DNA of 32,193 nt from UA16 sp965661575 (GTDB lineage Bacteria > Bacteroidota > Bacteroidia > Flavobacteriales_D > Sanyastnellaceae), in contig CBFIEJ010000024.1 in NCBI GenBank assembly GCA_965661575.1, forward strand, positions 1-32,193, written 5' to 3'. This document shows positions 31,965 through 32,193 of this stretch, piece by piece. Position numbers and translations under genes: made by a program. A model generated the notes under the pieces. The model saw only the letters and a program-made list of their open reading frames with translations, made no database searches and had not been told where the DNA came from. Positions within the stretch are counted from its first letter, which is position 1, and each line of letters begins with the position of its first letter.

Positions 31965-32193
31965 GCGTCGGCTGTTTTCATTTCGTCGGGCACTAGGGGG
32001 TTCATCACCCAAAACCAAAGCGGAGGAAAGAGACTCAACAAAATGGATGCGGGGTATCCGATGGGGAGGTTGGGGCTTTCTTTGTGGCTATTGAGCGTTT
32101 GGTACTTTTTGGTTGACTTGAAGTGATGATCGCTGTGCCGTGTCAGCTCATACAAGGTGATTCTTCCGATGTTGAAATTGGAATTCCAGGAGT
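31961..32193 (-). CDS. alkB: Alkane 1-monooxygenase (AlkB), C-terminal part
   Basis: About 77 codons, open to the right window edge. The sequence SWNSNFNIGRITLYELTRHS continues into the third histidine box (RHSDHH) and YQTLNSHKESPNLP, then IGYPASILLSLFPPLWFWVM. RHSDHH followed by the YQTL / ESPxLPxGYP / PPLWFxVM pattern is the typical C-terminal end of AlkB. The enzyme is an inner-membrane diiron monooxygenase that hydroxylates terminal carbons of n-alkanes with rubredoxin as electron donor. Only the end is visible, so the first two histidine boxes, chain-length determinants and any fused rubredoxin cannot be checked. Its stop codon overlaps the TetR start. Confidence 0.88.
   Translation of the reverse strand, partial: SWNSNFNIGRITLYELTRHSDHHFKSTKKYQTLNSHKESPNLPIGYPASILLSLFPPLWFWVMNPLVPDEMKTADA

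Overview
The window reads as a chromosome segment of a marine-type Bacteroidetes, most likely order Flavobacteriales. The evidence is a C-terminal type IX secretion (T9SS) sorting domain on two exported proteins, the linked genes DUF4175 / RsbW-like ATPase / ybeY / mnmG, a peroxiredoxin / thioredoxin / DUF6952-like trio, and -7 boxes of the Bacteroidetes type TAnnTTTG. Genes are packed tightly, many with ATGA, TTGA or TAATG stop/start overlaps. I see no tRNA, rRNA, CRISPR array or insertion sequence.

Layout. At 1-2332 there is the start of a biotin carboxyl carrier subunit (minus), hemW (plus) and an EamA permease (minus). At 2386-7432 a secreted EEP-type nuclease/phosphatase (plus) converges on a large T9SS cargo built from lamin-tail, Calx-beta, OB-like and PKD modules (minus). 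7536-13699 is a housekeeping operon: DUF4175 protein, RsbW-type ATPase, YbeY, MnmG. Two parS-type ParB sites lie here, one inside mnmG and one directly after its stop codon, so the region is probably close to the replication origin. 13889-16641 holds an ALDH7-type aminoadipate semialdehyde dehydrogenase translationally coupled to a TlpA-like thioredoxin lipoprotein. 16619-18553 (minus) is one reading frame that joins ribose-5-phosphate isomerase B to an exported M28 peptidase.

18913-24137 is a likely operon of an exported MORN-repeat protein, a soluble multi-PAS HisKA_2 histidine kinase and a REC-LytTR regulator, closed by a strong terminator. 24303-25456 is the peroxide-defence trio. 25554-28780 (minus) carries a T9SS cargo with two glycan-binding-like modules, a small membrane protein and a GH30 glycosidase lipoprotein, which together suggest beta-glucan use but without SusC/SusD in view. 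28846-31297 is a three-gene operon: two tandemly duplicated membrane proteins of unknown function and a membrane desaturase. It converges on a minus-strand pair, the 3' end of an alkane 1-monooxygenase (alkB) overlapping a TetR regulator, so the right end looks like a lipid or hydrocarbon module.

The most notable points are the parS pair, the RpiB-M28 fusion with an A5 tract near the junction, the MORN / kinase / LytTR operon, and the duplicated membrane proteins beside a desaturase and alkB.
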